DNA of 64,000 bases from Microbacterium sp. p3-SID336 (GCF_025143365.1 NZ_JALXPE010000011.1:1-64000); one strand, 5' to 3'. Counted from the stretch's first letter, positions 34,510 through 43,990 are shown. The notes: generated by a model from the sequence alone, not told the origin. Numbers and translations: made by a program.

Positions 34510-36513
34510 ATGAGCACCGCGACCAACGTCGAGGCGACAGCAGTCAACACGATCGAATGGCTCGCGGCGGGCAGGACCACCATCGTCGTCCCGGTGTATC
34601 AGCGGCAGTACCGCTGGGACATCGGCGGCTGCGAGCGGCTGCTGTCGGACATCCGCGCGGTGGCCGGCGAAGACGACTCGCATCGGCACTTCATCGGCTC
34701 GATCCTCTCCGCCGAGGACGGCTCCGGCCCCGACGCCGACCTCATCCTCATCGACGGGCAGCAGCGCATCACCACGCTCATGCTGCTGGTGGCCGCGCTG
34801 CACCACGCAGTGCGCGACTCCGACCCCGACCTCGCGGTCGCCCTGTCGCGCGTGCTCGTGCGCGCCGACGACCCCGAGCGCACGAAGCTGCGCCCGCATG
34901 ACGCCTGGGCGGATCTCTACGAGTCGGTCGTGCTCGACCGCCGGGACGACCTGGATCGCGAATCCCGCTTCGACGACAACTACGCGTTCTTCCGCAGCCA
35001 GATCCACGCCGACGAGGTCCCCGCGATCTGGAAGGGCCTGCAGCGCCTGGAGCACGTGTCGATCACCCTCGGCGCCAGGGCCAATGCGCAGCAGATCTTC
35101 GAGAGCCTGAACTCGACCGGCGAACCGCTGCGCGACCACGAGCTCATCCACAACTACATCCTCATGGGGCTGAGCCACGCGGAGCAGCTCGACGTGGAGT
35201 CGCGCTTCTGGCTGCCGATCGAGCAGCACACCGGCGAGGCGATCGGTGCCTTCTGGCGTCACTTCCTGGTGATGGTGACGGGTCGTGAGGTCGCCGCGAA
35301 CGGCGAGCACGGCGTGTACAGCGCGTTCCGTCAGTCGTTCCCGCGCGTGGACGCCGCACACCTCCAAGCCGACGCCGAGACCTGGCGGCACTACGCCGCG
35401 ATCTACAGTGTGCTGCTGGACCCCTCGCGCGAGTCCGACCGCGAGATCTCCCGGCAGCTGCAGCACGTGGGCACGTTCGGACGGGCCTCGTTCCCTCTCG
35501 TCATGAGCGCGTACAGCGACCACATCACGGGACGCATCACCCGCGCGCAGCTCCTGGAGACCCTGGAGTGGCTGCAGGCGATGTTCCTGCGCCGGGCCCT
35601 GGTCAACCTTCCCGCAGAGCGGCTGATCGCCCGGCTCTGCCGTGCCCGCGAGGAGGGCCACGACGCCCTCGCGCGCGCGATCGCCCGCATCACGCCCTCC
35701 GATGAGCGAGTGAGCGCCGTGCTCAAGTACAGCGAGCTCCCCTACCCCGCCTATGTGCTCGGCCGCCTCGAGGGCGTGGACGACGTCGCAGGCTTCGACG
35801 TCGAGCACATCGTGCCGACGGTGCCGGGTGACGCGTGGTCCGGCGACGGCGCACGCCTGTGGCACGAGTACACCGAGGACGAGCAGAACAGCCATCGCGC
35901 GCTGGCACCCACCCTCGGCAACCTCACACTGCTGGAGCAGGGCCTGACCGAGCGCGTGTTCGGGGCGTCGTTCCCGGTGAAGCGGGACGACGCGTACGCC
36001 CGCAGCACGGTCGCCGCGACCCGTGCGCTGGCCGCCGAGGAGGCGTGGAACACGGCGGCGATCACGGCCCGCACCGTCGCGCTCACCGCCGACCTCGTGC
36101 GCATCTGGGCTCGACCTGCCCTGCCCGAGATCGACGACGACGGCCTCACGCCGATCCTCGATGCGGTGCGCCGGCGCGGCTGGCCCGCCGGGTGGGAGCG
36201 CGAGTTCGACTACGTGGAGTACCGCGGGGAGCGGTGGGAGGTGTACGACGTCAGGCACCTGTTCAACCGGGTCTTCCGTCGCGCCTGGACGGACACCACC
36301 GCGGCCACGCTCGCATACTGCGCGGCCCACGGCGGTCCGATCTACGGCGAGATGGCGTGGAAGGGCCACTGGGACGAGCTCGACGACGCCCACTTCCTCT
36401 ACATGGGCTGGGACTCCAACTACATGATGACCGCCGTGCAGGGCGTGCTGGAGGAGTCCGGCATCGCTGCCGAGGTCTTCGTCAAGTACTCCTACATCGG
36501 GAATGTGATGTGA
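34510..36513 (+). CDS. DUF262-DUF1524 (GmrSD-like) putative nuclease
   Basis: A 667-residue protein. DUF262, a ParB/Srx-like NTP-hydrolysing domain, is marked by PVYQRQYRWD (28-37), IDGQQRITTLML (81-92) and IFESLNSTGEPLRDHELIHNYIL (about 197-219). DUF1524, an HNH-type nuclease domain, is marked by DVEHIVP (430-436) and LGNLTLLEQ (469-477). This pairing defines the GmrSD / SspE-type modification-dependent restriction proteins used against phage with modified DNA. The last 120 residues (WEVYDVRHLFNRVF onward) form an extra domain I cannot name. GGGAGG at 34490-34495 supports the ATG. The next gene, a serine peptidase, starts at its stop codon. A defence role is inferred from the family. Confidence 0.88.
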   Translation: MSTATNVEATAVNTIEWLAAGRTTIVVPVYQRQYRWDIGGCERLLSDIRAVAGEDDSHRHFIGSILSAEDGSGPDADLILIDGQQRITTLMLLVAALHHAVRDSDPDLAVALSRVLVRADDPERTKLRPHDAWADLYESVVLDRRDDLDRESRFDDNYAFFRSQIHADEVPAIWKGLQRLEHVSITLGARANAQQIFESLNSTGEPLRDHELIHNYILMGLSHAEQLDVESRFWLPIEQHTGEAIGAFWRHFLVMVTGREVAANGEHGVYSAFRQSFPRVDAAHLQADAETWRHYAAIYSVLLDPSRESDREISRQLQHVGTFGRASFPLVMSAYSDHITGRITRAQLLETLEWLQAMFLRRALVNLPAERLIARLCRAREEGHDALARAIARITPSDERVSAVLKYSELPYPAYVLGRLEGVDDVAGFDVEHIVPTVPGDAWSGDGARLWHEYTEDEQNSHRALAPTLGNLTLLEQGLTERVFGASFPVKRDDAYARSTVAATRALAAEEAWNTAAITARTVALTADLVRIWARPALPEIDDDGLTPILDAVRRRGWPAGWEREFDYVEYRGERWEVYDVRHLFNRVFRRAWTDTTAATLAYCAAHGGPIYGEMAWKGHWDELDDAHFLYMGWDSNYMMTAVQGVLEESGIAAEVFVKYSYIGNVM

Positions 36514-36515
36514 CC

Positions 36516-37778
36516 ATGACCACCACCGCCACGACCACCACCCGCCGTCGCATGCTCGACCTGACCGTCGAGGAGCACACGCTCACCGTCCCCCTCGTCT
36601 GGGACGACCCCGCGGATCCGCGGACGATCGACGTGTACGCCGCCGTCGTGTCGCGGGAAGGCGGCGAGCACCTCCCCCACCTCGTGTTCCTGCAGGGCGG
36701 TCCGGGACACGAGGCGCCGCGGCCCTTCCACTCCGCCACTTCGCCGGCCTGGCTCGACCAGGCCCTCGCGCACTACCGCGTCGTGCTGCTCGATCAGCGC
36801 GGCACCGGCCGCTCCACTCCTGTGGGCGACCGGGACCTCGAGCGCGGCGCCGCCGACGTCGCGGAGCACCTCACGCACCTGCGGGCGGACGCCATCGTGC
36901 GCGACTGCGAGGCGCTGCGCGAGCATCTGGGCGCCGTGACCTGGAGCGTGCTCGGCCAGTCGTTCGGCGGCTTCACCACCCTCGCCTACCTGTCGACGCA
37001 TGCCGCGTCCCTGGCCGACGTGTTCATCACGGGCGGTCTCAGCACGGTCGACCGGCACCCCGACGAGGTCTACGCGCTCTGCTACGACAAGATGCGCGAC
37101 GCCTCCGAGCGCTACTACCGCCGGTTCCGCGAGCACCGCGACGCAATGCGGCGCCTGGTGGACCTCGCCGATGCGGGCGACATCGTGCTGCCGGACGGCG
37201 AGGTGGTATCGCGCTCCCGGTTGCGGTCGGTGGGCTCCGCTCTCGGCACGGACGACGGCTGGCAGACGGTGTGGTCGCTGCTCGAACGCGACCCCGCATC
37301 GAACGCCTTCCGCTACGACCTCATGCACGCGATGCCCTTCGACGGCCGCAATCCGCTGTACTTCGCGTTCCATGAGTCCAGCTACGCGAGCGGCCACGTC
37401 ACGCGGTGGTCGGCCGAGCGCGTCGAGCCCCAGGACTTCCGCGACGACGTGACGCTGTTCACGGGCGAGCACATCCGCAGCGACTGGACCGAGACGGTGC
37501 CCGTCCTGCGCCCGTGGCGCGAGGTGGCCTCGATCCTCGCCGAGCACCCCTGGCCGACCATCTATGACGCCGACGCGATCGCCGCCTCCGGTGCCACGGG
37601 TGCCGCCGCGGTGTACGTGAACGATGTCTACGTGCCGATGGAGTTCTCACTGGAGACGGCGCGACTGCTGCCGGGAGTGACGCCCTGGGTGACCAGCGAG
37701 CACGAGCACAACGGTCTGCGCACCGGCCCGGTCCTGTCGCGGCTCATCGACCTCGCCCGCGGCCGACGCCTGCGCTGA
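36516..37778 (+). CDS. Alpha/beta hydrolase, S33 proline iminopeptidase-like
   Basis: A 420-residue peptidase S33-type protein. Motifs are the oxyanion region LQGGPG (about 59-64), LDQRGTGRS (92-100) and the nucleophile Ser149 in GQSFGGF; a late His lies in TSEHEHNGL. This matches prolyl aminopeptidases, which remove N-terminal proline from peptides. The cap domain is large, as in the roughly 430-residue group. An alternative GTG start at 36510 overlaps the stop of the DUF262 gene (GTGA), so translation is coupled to it. No signal peptide is visible, so it should be cytoplasmic. The reason for pairing a peptidase with a DUF262 nuclease is unknown. Confidence 0.88.
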   Translation: MTTTATTTTRRRMLDLTVEEHTLTVPLVWDDPADPRTIDVYAAVVSREGGEHLPHLVFLQGGPGHEAPRPFHSATSPAWLDQALAHYRVVLLDQRGTGRSTPVGDRDLERGAADVAEHLTHLRADAIVRDCEALREHLGAVTWSVLGQSFGGFTTLAYLSTHAASLADVFITGGLSTVDRHPDEVYALCYDKMRDASERYYRRFREHRDAMRRLVDLADAGDIVLPDGEVVSRSRLRSVGSALGTDDGWQTVWSLLERDPASNAFRYDLMHAMPFDGRNPLYFAFHESSYASGHVTRWSAERVEPQDFRDDVTLFTGEHIRSDWTETVPVLRPWREVASILAEHPWPTIYDADAIAASGATGAAAVYVNDVYVPMEFSLETARLLPGVTPWVTSEHEHNGLRTGPVLSRLIDLARGRRLR

Positions 37779-37830
37779 GCTCCCCCGCACGGCGGATGCC
37801 CGTGCCGACGCCTCGTCCTATCCTGGACGC

Positions 37831-38115
37831 ATGACCGCGGTGATGGCCTGGGCGACCGTCGCCCTCGTGCTGGGTATCGGCCCGGTGCTGCTCGTCGCGG
37901 GCATGCGCCACACGTTCTCCCGTCGTCCCGTCGAGGAGAAGTACGAGCACGCGGCGGGAGGCGGCCTCGTCGGCGCCTTCGACGCGGTGTGGTCCCCCAC
38001 CGCTCACGAGGCCGGTCAGGAGCGCGATCGGCAGACGAGGCGCACGGCGCCGGCGCCCTCCCCCGGTGATCCACCCGACCGCATCTCCGACGGCCGCATC
38101 ACGCTCGACCTCTGA
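37831..38115 (+). CDS. Small single-helix membrane protein of unknown function
   Basis: A 94-residue protein with one N-terminal membrane helix (about 5-24, WATVALVLGIGPVLLVAGM), a basic turn (RHTFSRRP) and a polar tail rich in Pro, Asp and Arg. The tail follows basic residues and should be cytoplasmic. TATCCT at 37819-37824 is six bases before the ATG, a leaderless arrangement, which supports it as a real gene. No family recognised. Confidence 0.7.
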   Translation: MTAVMAWATVALVLGIGPVLLVAGMRHTFSRRPVEEKYEHAAGGGLVGAFDAVWSPTAHEAGQERDRQTRRTAPAPSPGDPPDRISDGRITLDL

Positions 38116-38145
38116 GGCACCCGACGCCGACTCCCGCGGACGACG

Positions 38146-38177
38146 AAGGCCCCGCGCTCCGAGGAGCACGGGGCCTT
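38146..38177. terminator. Hairpin terminator between the small membrane gene and rpmE2
   Basis: AAGGCCCCG / CGGGGCCTT with an inner CTCC/GGAG-type pairing, between convergent genes. It belongs to the GACGAAGGCCCC group. Confidence 0.78.
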
Positions 38178-38190
38178 GGCCTGCGGTCGC

Positions 38191-38448
38191 TTACTTGGAC
38201 GAGCCGCCGAAGTTCTTGAAGCGCTGGTTGAACTTCTCGACGCGGCCGGCCGAGTCCATGATGCGCTGCTTGCCCGTGTAGAAGGGGTGCGAGGCCGAGG
38301 AAATCTCGACGTCGATCACCGGGTACTCCACGCCGTCCAGCTCGATGGTCTTGTCGCTGGTGACCGTGGAGCGGGTGAGGAAGGTCTCGCCCGAGCCGAG
38401 GTCGCGGAACACGACCGCCTTGTAGTCGGGGTGAATGTCAGTCTTCAT
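38191..38448 (-). CDS. rpmE2: Ribosomal protein bL31, type B (zinc-free)
   Basis: An 85-residue protein of the L31 type B group ([29 protein letters not shown], split here for length by family position). It contains no Cys, so it lacks the zinc-binding CxxC pairs of type A L31. Type B paralogs replace the zinc form when zinc is scarce and are often Zur-controlled, but I see no Zur box here. AAAGGA (38452-38457, minus strand) is the ribosome binding site. The leader carries two perfect hairpins. Confidence 0.97.
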   Translation of the reverse strand: MKTDIHPDYKAVVFRDLGSGETFLTRSTVTSDKTIELDGVEYPVIDVEISSASHPFYTGKQRIMDSAGRVEKFNQRFKNFGGSSK

Positions 38449-38466
38449 CGGATTCCTTTGCTGCTG

Positions 38467-38514
38467 CCCTGGATTCTGCCAGGGACGAGGGAAGTCTGCG
38501 GTGCTGAACGCACC
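38467..38514 (-). promoter_or_regulatory. Structured 5' leader of rpmE2: two perfect hairpins
   Basis: On the minus strand, GGTGC-gttca-GCACC (38514-38500) and CCCTGG-cagaat-CCAGGG (38484-38467) lie between a likely -10, TAGAAT (complement of 38523-38528), and the start codon at 38448. The second hairpin ends about ten bases before the ribosome binding site. This resembles leaders used for autoregulation by ribosomal proteins. Confidence 0.5.
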
Positions 38515-38538
38515 AAGGGTCGATTCTATCAGATCGCG

Positions 38539-39324
38539 TCAGGACGCTGCGCGCGCGGCGTAGCGACCGTCCTCGCTCGACAGCGCGATCGGCATCCCGA
38601 ACGTCGCGGTCAGGGCATCCGCCGTCAGCGTCTGCTCGATGGGCCCGGCGGCGACCACGGCGCCCTCGCGCAGCAGCATCACGTGCGTGAACCCGACCGG
38701 GATCTCCTCGACGTGATGCGTCACCATCAGCATGGCGGGCGTCGTCGGCGACGAGGCGTAGCCACTGAGGAGGGCGAGCAGCTCCTCCCGCGAGCCGAGG
38801 TCCAGCGAGGCTGTGGGCTCGTCGAGCAGCAGGAGCTCGGGATCCGTCATCACCGCGCGCGCGATCTGCACGCGCTTCTGCTCACCATCGCTCAGCGTGC
38901 CGAACGTGCGGTCGGCGAGGTGGTCGAGACGCCAGTCGCCCAGCACGCGCAGCGCGCGACGCTCGTCGATGTCCTCATAGCTCTCGTTCCAGCGTCCGAG
39001 CACCGAGTACGCCGCGGTGAGGACGGTGTTCAGCACGGTCTCGTCGCGGGGCACCCGCTTCGCCATCGCCGAGGACGCGAAGCCGATGCGCGGACGCAGC
39101 TCGAACACATCGGTGCGGCCGAGCGTCTCCCCCAGCACCGTCACGGTTCCCGCGGTCGGGTGCATCAGCGTGTCAGCGAGCTGCAGCAGCGTGGTCTTGC
39201 CCGCGCCGTTCGGCCCGAGGATCACCCACCGCTGGTCGTCGGAGACCTCCCAGGTCACGTGATCGATGATGTTGCGCCCCTCACGGCGCACGACGACGTC
39301 GGTGAATTCCAGAGCGCTCGGCAT
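38539..39324 (-). CDS. ABC transporter ATP-binding protein (YlmA/ModF-like, stand-alone)
   Basis: A 261-residue ATPase with Walker A GPNGAGKTT, signature LSDGEQKRVQIAR (Asp in place of the usual second Gly), Walker B LLLLDEPTASLD and switch His in MVTHHVEE. No permease or binding protein gene is adjacent, so its partner and substrate are unknown. The group with TLSDGEQ is often annotated as molybdenum- or iron-type or as a stand-alone ATPase. TAGGCT (complement of 39331-39336) is six bases before the ATG, so it should be leaderless. Confidence 0.9.
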   Translation of the reverse strand: MPSALEFTDVVVRREGRNIIDHVTWEVSDDQRWVILGPNGAGKTTLLQLADTLMHPTAGTVTVLGETLGRTDVFELRPRIGFASSAMAKRVPRDETVLNTVLTAAYSVLGRWNESYEDIDERRALRVLGDWRLDHLADRTFGTLSDGEQKRVQIARAVMTDPELLLLDEPTASLDLGSREELLALLSGYASSPTTPAMLMVTHHVEEIPVGFTHVMLLREGAVVAAGPIEQTLTADALTATFGMPIALSSEDGRYAARAAS

Positions 39325-39341
39325 ACGCCAAGCCTAACGGC

Positions 39342-40526
39342 TCAGCCGATCAGCTCCGCGTAGAGCGCGCGGGTCTCATCGGCGATCGCGGCCCAGCTGA
39401 ACCGGGTCCGCGCGCGCTCCCGCCCGGCGTCGCCGTACTCCCGTGCCTTCACCGGGTCCGTCGCGACCTCGGTGAGCGCGGCAGCGAGATCATTCACGAA
39501 CCGCTCGGGATCGATCGGCGTGCCCGTCCCGTCCTGCATCTGCTCGATGGGCACCAGTCGTCCGGTGACGCCGTCATCGATGACCTCGGGGATCCCGCCG
39601 GTCGCGGTGCCCACCACCGCCGCACCGCACGCCATGGCCTCGAGGTTCACGATGCCGAGCGGCTCGTACACCGAAGGGCAGACGAAGGTCGTGGCCGCGG
39701 TGAGGATCGCCGACAGTTCGTCCCGCGGCAGCATCCGCTCGATCCAGATGACACCATCGCGGGTCTGCTGCAGCAGCCGCACGCCCTCCTGGACCTCGGA
39801 CATGATCTCCGGGGTGTCCGGAGCGCCCGCGCACAGCACCAACTGCACCTCCGGCGGCAGCAGACGGGCGGCCTGCAGCAGGTACGGCAGCCCCTTCTGC
39901 CTGGTGATCCTGCCGACGAACACCACGGACGGCCGCGCAGGGTCCATGCCGATCGACTGCAGGAAGGCCGCATCCTCCACCGGACGCCACCGCTCGACGT
40001 CGATGCCGTTGTGGATGACACGAACCCTGGCCGGATCGACCTGGGGGTAGCTGCGGAGGATGTCCGCCCGCATGCCCGCACTCACTGCGATGACCGCGGC
40101 GGCGTTCTCGTAGGCGAGCCTCTCGATCCCGCTCGACACCGCGTAGCCGCCGCCGAGCTGCTCGGCCTTCCACGGCCGCAGCGGCTCCAGACTGTGCGCG
40201 GTCAGCACATGCGGGATCCCGTGCAGCTGCGCGGCGAGGTGGCCCGCGAAATTGGCGTACCAGGTGTGGCTGTGCACGAGGTCCGCCCCCGCGATCGCCG
40301 ACACGATCTCCAGATCGGTGCCGAGGGTCTGCAGGGCGGCGTTCGCGCCGCTCAGCTCGGCCGGCGTGCGGTAGGCGAACGTGCCCTCCTCGTCGCGCGG
40401 CGCCCCGAAGGCACGGACCGTGACCTCGATGCTCCGGCGGAGTGCGGTGACCAGCTCCGCGACGTGGACCCCTGCCCCGCCGTAGATCTCCGGCGGGTAT
40501 TCCTTGCTGATCATCTCGACTCGCAT
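39342..40526 (-). CDS. glgA: Glycogen synthase, actinobacterial type (GT4)
   Basis: A 394-residue GT4 glycosyltransferase matching actinobacterial GlgA/GlgM, including ISKEYPPEIYGGAGVHV at the start and the EX7E region YEPLGIVNLEAMACG. The Corynebacterium/Mycobacterium relatives use ADP-glucose to extend glycogen or to make maltose-1-phosphate for the GlgE pathway, and sequence alone does not decide between these. It is divergent from glgC, which supplies ADP-glucose. TAGCGT (complement of 40533-40538) is six bases before the ATG. The 69-base shared region holds both promoters. Confidence 0.95.
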   Translation of the reverse strand: MRVEMISKEYPPEIYGGAGVHVAELVTALRRSIEVTVRAFGAPRDEEGTFAYRTPAELSGANAALQTLGTDLEIVSAIAGADLVHSHTWYANFAGHLAAQLHGIPHVLTAHSLEPLRPWKAEQLGGGYAVSSGIERLAYENAAAVIAVSAGMRADILRSYPQVDPARVRVIHNGIDVERWRPVEDAAFLQSIGMDPARPSVVFVGRITRQKGLPYLLQAARLLPPEVQLVLCAGAPDTPEIMSEVQEGVRLLQQTRDGVIWIERMLPRDELSAILTAATTFVCPSVYEPLGIVNLEAMACGAAVVGTATGGIPEVIDDGVTGRLVPIEQMQDGTGTPIDPERFVNDLAAALTEVATDPVKAREYGDAGRERARTRFSWAAIADETRALYAELIG

Positions 40527-40595
40527 TCTTAGACGCTATCGACCGGCTTGTCCAGACGCTAGTTCCTGCCGGCGAACGCCATCTATGGTTGAGCC

Positions 40596-41837
40596 ATGTC
40601 CGCTCCTAAGAAGGTCTTCGGGATCATCCTCGCCGGCGGCGAGGGCAAGCGACTCATGCCCCTGACAGCGGACCGCGCGAAACCCGCCGTCCCGTTCGGC
40701 GGCCAGTACCGGCTGATCGACTTCGCGATCTCGAACCTCATCAACTCGGGTCTGCGCCAGATCGTCGTGCTCACGCAGTACAAGTCGCACAGTCTGGACC
40801 GGCACATCTCCCAGACCTGGCGGATGTCGGCGCTCCTGGACTCGTACGTGACGTCGGTCCCCGCGCAGCAGCGTCTCGGCAAGCGCTGGTTCTCGGGCTC
40901 CGCCGACGCCATCCTGCAGAGCATGAACCTCATCAACGACGAGAAGCCGGACATCGTCGTGGTGATCGGCGCTGACCACGTGTACCGCATGGATTTCCGG
41001 CAGATGCTCGACGCGCACATCGAGTCCGGCGCGAAGGCGACGGTGGCGGGCATCCGGCAGCCGCTCGCGCTCGCGTCGCAGTTCGGCGTGATCGACGCGG
41101 ACCCCGAGTCGGGGCGCATCCGGCAGTTTCTGGAGAAGCCGACCGACGCCACCGGGCTGGCGGATTCGCCGCACGAGGTGCTCGCCTCGATGGGCAACTA
41201 CATCTTCGACGCCGATGCGCTGATCGCCGCGGTCGAGGCCGATGGCGAGTCGCCGACCTCCAGCCATGACATGGGCGGCGACATCGTCCCCTACTTCGTC
41301 GACCGCGGCGAGGCCGGCTACTACGACATGAAGCAGAACGAGGTGCCGGGCTCCTCGCCGCGCGACCGCTCCTACTGGCGCGACGTGGGGACCATCGACT
41401 CGTTCTTCGACGCGCACCGAGACCTCATCTCCACCCTGCCGGTGTTCAACCTCTACAACATGGAGTGGCCGATCCACTCTCAGGCGGTCAACTCGCCGCC
41501 GGCGAAGTTCGTCCGGGATTCTGTCGGGCGGATCGGCAACGCGATCGACTCGATCGTGTCCCTCGGCTCGGTGCTGTCCGGGACGCACCTGGAACGCAGC
41601 GTCGTGGGACCGTGGACGCTCGCGGGCGGCGGGTCGACCATCACCGACTCGGTCGTGTTCGATCACGTGCATGTCGGGCAGGGCGCCCGCGTGCATCGCG
41701 CGATCCTGGACAAGAACGTCGTCCTCGCGGACGGCGCGACCGTGGGCGTCGATCGGGAACGCGACCTGGAACGCGGCTTCACCGTGACCGAGTCCGGCAT
41801 CACCGTGGTCGGCAAGGGCCTGTTCATCGAGCGCTGA
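40596..41837 (+). CDS. glgC: Glucose-1-phosphate adenylyltransferase
   Basis: A 413-residue enzyme making ADP-glucose from ATP and glucose-1-phosphate. N-terminal nucleotidyltransferase motifs are [20 protein letters not shown] and [14 protein letters not shown], with [10 protein letters not shown] in the middle. The C-terminus is a left-handed beta-helix ([29 protein letters not shown]). TATGGT at 40584-40589 is six bases before the ATG, so it is probably leaderless. It is divergent from glgA. Confidence 0.97.
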   Translation: MSAPKKVFGIILAGGEGKRLMPLTADRAKPAVPFGGQYRLIDFAISNLINSGLRQIVVLTQYKSHSLDRHISQTWRMSALLDSYVTSVPAQQRLGKRWFSGSADAILQSMNLINDEKPDIVVVIGADHVYRMDFRQMLDAHIESGAKATVAGIRQPLALASQFGVIDADPESGRIRQFLEKPTDATGLADSPHEVLASMGNYIFDADALIAAVEADGESPTSSHDMGGDIVPYFVDRGEAGYYDMKQNEVPGSSPRDRSYWRDVGTIDSFFDAHRDLISTLPVFNLYNMEWPIHSQAVNSPPAKFVRDSVGRIGNAIDSIVSLGSVLSGTHLERSVVGPWTLAGGGSTITDSVVFDHVHVGQGARVHRAILDKNVVLADGATVGVDRERDLERGFTVTESGITVVGKGLFIER

Positions 41838-41885
41838 GCGTCACGCGGCACGGGATCACGGCTCCCGATCGCTAGGCTCGACAGA

Positions 41886-42521
41886 GTGACCACTGCGCGA
41901 TTCCTCGTCGTCCTCGATGCCGATTCCACGCTCATCCGCAACGAGGTGATCGAGCTCCTGGCCGATGAAGCCGGGCGTCGCGCCGAGGTGCAGGCCGCCA
42001 CTGAGGCGGCGATGCGCGGGGAGGTCGACTTCGCGGCCAGCCTGCGCTCCCGCGTCGCCGCGCTCGAGGGTGTGCCCGTGGCCGCCTTCGCCAGGGTGCG
42101 CGCGCGCATCGAGCCGACGCCGGGCGTGCGCGAGCTCACCGCGGCGGTGCACGACCGCGGTGGTGTCGTCGGTGTCGTCTCCGGCGGCTTCCACGAGATC
42201 CTCGACGAGGTGGCGCCCGCGCTCGGGGTGGACAGGTGGCGCGCCAACCGCCTGCACACGGTGGACGGGGTCCTCAGCGGGCGGGTCGACGGCGAGATCG
42301 TCGACGGCCGGGCCAAGGCCGCGTCGCTGCGCGCCTGGGCCGAAGACCTCGGCGTCGCCCGGCATGCGACGATCGCGATCGGCGACGGCGCGAACGACCT
42401 GCCGATGATGGCGGTGGCCGGCCTGGGACTCGCCTTCAATGCCAAGCCCGCTGTGCGCGAGGCCGCGAGTCTCGTGGTCGGCCCTCAGGATCTCGCCGAG
42501 GTCATCCCGCTGCTCCCCTGA
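41886..42521 (+). CDS. serB: Phosphoserine phosphatase (SerB, HAD family)
   Basis: A 211-residue HAD phosphatase with motif I DADSTL (first Asp at about residue 11), motif II VSGGF and motif III GDGANDLPMM, which fits SerB, the last step of serine synthesis. It lacks the N-terminal ACT domain of longer actinobacterial SerB proteins. Start codon GTG at 41886 with TAGGCT (41873-41878) seven bases before it. A broader HAD phosphatase role cannot be ruled out. Confidence 0.9.
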   Translation: MTTARFLVVLDADSTLIRNEVIELLADEAGRRAEVQAATEAAMRGEVDFAASLRSRVAALEGVPVAAFARVRARIEPTPGVRELTAAVHDRGGVVGVVSGGFHEILDEVAPALGVDRWRANRLHTVDGVLSGRVDGEIVDGRAKAASLRAWAEDLGVARHATIAIGDGANDLPMMAVAGLGLAFNAKPAVREAASLVVGPQDLAEVIPLLP

Positions 42522-42565
42522 CGGCTCTCCCCGCGAATGTCGGTGGCTGACGGTAGCGTCGGGCC

Positions 42566-43261
42566 ATGGACATCATCCTGATCCCCGGGCTCTGGCTCGA
42601 TGCCGACAGCTGGAGCGACGTCACCCCTGCGCTGGAGCGCGCAGGTCACCGTGTGCACCCGCTCACCATGCCCGGACTGGGCGTCGCCGCTCCCGAGTCG
42701 TCGGGCATCGGCATTCAAGACTGGATCGACGCGGCGGTCGCCGCCGTGGACGCGCTTCCTGGCGAGGTCGTGGTGGTCGGACACAGCGGCGGCGGCAACG
42801 TGGCCTGGGGCGTCGCGGATGCGCGTCCCGACCGTGTGAGCAGGGTGATCTTCGTCGACACGGTGCCACCGCCTCCTGGGCACGGCATCAGCGAGTTCGA
42901 GCTCGTCGACGGCGTGGTGCCGTTCCCAGGGTGGGACTTCTTCCCCGAAGAAGACGTCCATGACCTGGACAGCGAGACGCGAGCGCGCACGGCACCCCTC
43001 GCACGGAGTGTTCCCGGGCGCGTTCCGACCGACGCGATCGAGCTGACCGACACCGCTCGCCACCGGGTGCCGGTCACGCTTCTGATGGGTGGCCTCGATC
43101 AGGCGGGCTTCGATGAGGTCATCACCCAGTGGGAGCCCTATGCCGACGAGTACGGTGCGATCGCCGACGCCGAGGTGGTGCGCATCGGCTCGGGCCACTG
43201 GCCGCAGTTCTCGGTCCCGGAGCGGCTCGCCGCACTGCTCGTGGCGGCCGTAGACCGCTAA
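42566..43261 (+). CDS. Alpha/beta hydrolase
   Basis: A 231-residue alpha/beta hydrolase with the nucleophile elbow GHSGGG (VVVGHSGGGNVAW), the N-terminal LIPGLWLDADSW and a late GSGHWPQFSVPE carrying the catalytic His. This is the salicylate esterase-like/EstC-type group; the substrate is unknown. TAGCGT at 42554-42559 is six bases before the ATG. It follows serB by 44 bases but has its own promoter-like element. Confidence 0.88.
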   Translation: MDIILIPGLWLDADSWSDVTPALERAGHRVHPLTMPGLGVAAPESSGIGIQDWIDAAVAAVDALPGEVVVVGHSGGGNVAWGVADARPDRVSRVIFVDTVPPPPGHGISEFELVDGVVPFPGWDFFPEEDVHDLDSETRARTAPLARSVPGRVPTDAIELTDTARHRVPVTLLMGGLDQAGFDEVITQWEPYADEYGAIADAEVVRIGSGHWPQFSVPERLAALLVAAVDR

Positions 43262-43279
43262 CCAGCGATCCCGTCCGCG

Positions 43280-43990
43280 TCAGTGCCCCATGCCGAGGCC
43301 GCCGTCGACGGGGATCACCGCGCCGGAGATGTAGGCCGCGTCATCACCGGCGAGCCAGGTGACGGCGCCTGCCACCTCGTCGGGGGTCGCGAAGCGCCCC
43401 GCCGGGATGTTGGCCTTGTACTGCTTCTGCGTCTCCTCCGGCAGCTCGGCCGTCATGTCCGTCTCGATGAAGCCCGGGGCGACGACGTTGGCGGTGATGC
43501 CCCGACCACCGAGCTCGCGGGTGAGCGACCGCGCGAAGCCGACGAGAGCGCTCTTGGACGCGGCGTAGTTCGCCTGGCCGGCCGAGCCGTAGAGGCCGAC
43601 GACACTCGAGATGAGGATGATCCGTCCGAACCGGGCGCGCAGCATGCCCTTGGAGGCGCGCTTGACCACGCGGAACGTGCCGCCGAGATTGGTGGCGACG
43701 ACGCTGTCGAAGTCCTTTTCGCTCATGCGCAGCAGCAGCGTGTCCTTGGTGATGCCGGCGTTCGCGACCACGATCTCGACCGGCCCGAGCTGCTGCTCCA
43801 CCTCGGTGAACGCCGCGTCCAGCGCGGCGGCGTCCGTGACGTCCGCCCGCACCGTGAGAGTGCCCTCGGGGCCCTCGCCGCTGCGTGCCGTGACCGCGAC
43901 GCGGTACCCCTCCCTGACGAAGCGCTCCGCGATGGCGCGGCCGATGCCGCGGTTGCCTCCGGTGACGAGGACGACACGCTGCGCAGTCAT
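43280..43990 (-). CDS. fabG: 3-oxoacyl-ACP reductase / short-chain dehydrogenase
   Basis: A 236-residue SDR. It has TGGNRGIGRA cofactor binding, NAGIT, the catalytic Ser in ILISSVVG and YxxxK in ANYAASKSA, and VAPGFIETDM, which all match FabG, the NADPH-dependent ketoreductase of fatty-acid synthesis. It lies 13 kb from the fab cluster, which lacks a reductase. GGAG just before the ATG at 43990 sets the start. Confidence 0.9.
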   Translation of the reverse strand: MTAQRVVLVTGGNRGIGRAIAERFVREGYRVAVTARSGEGPEGTLTVRADVTDAAALDAAFTEVEQQLGPVEIVVANAGITKDTLLLRMSEKDFDSVVATNLGGTFRVVKRASKGMLRARFGRIILISSVVGLYGSAGQANYAASKSALVGFARSLTRELGGRGITANVVAPGFIETDMTAELPEETQKQYKANIPAGRFATPDEVAGAVTWLAGDDAAYISGAVIPVDGGLGMGH

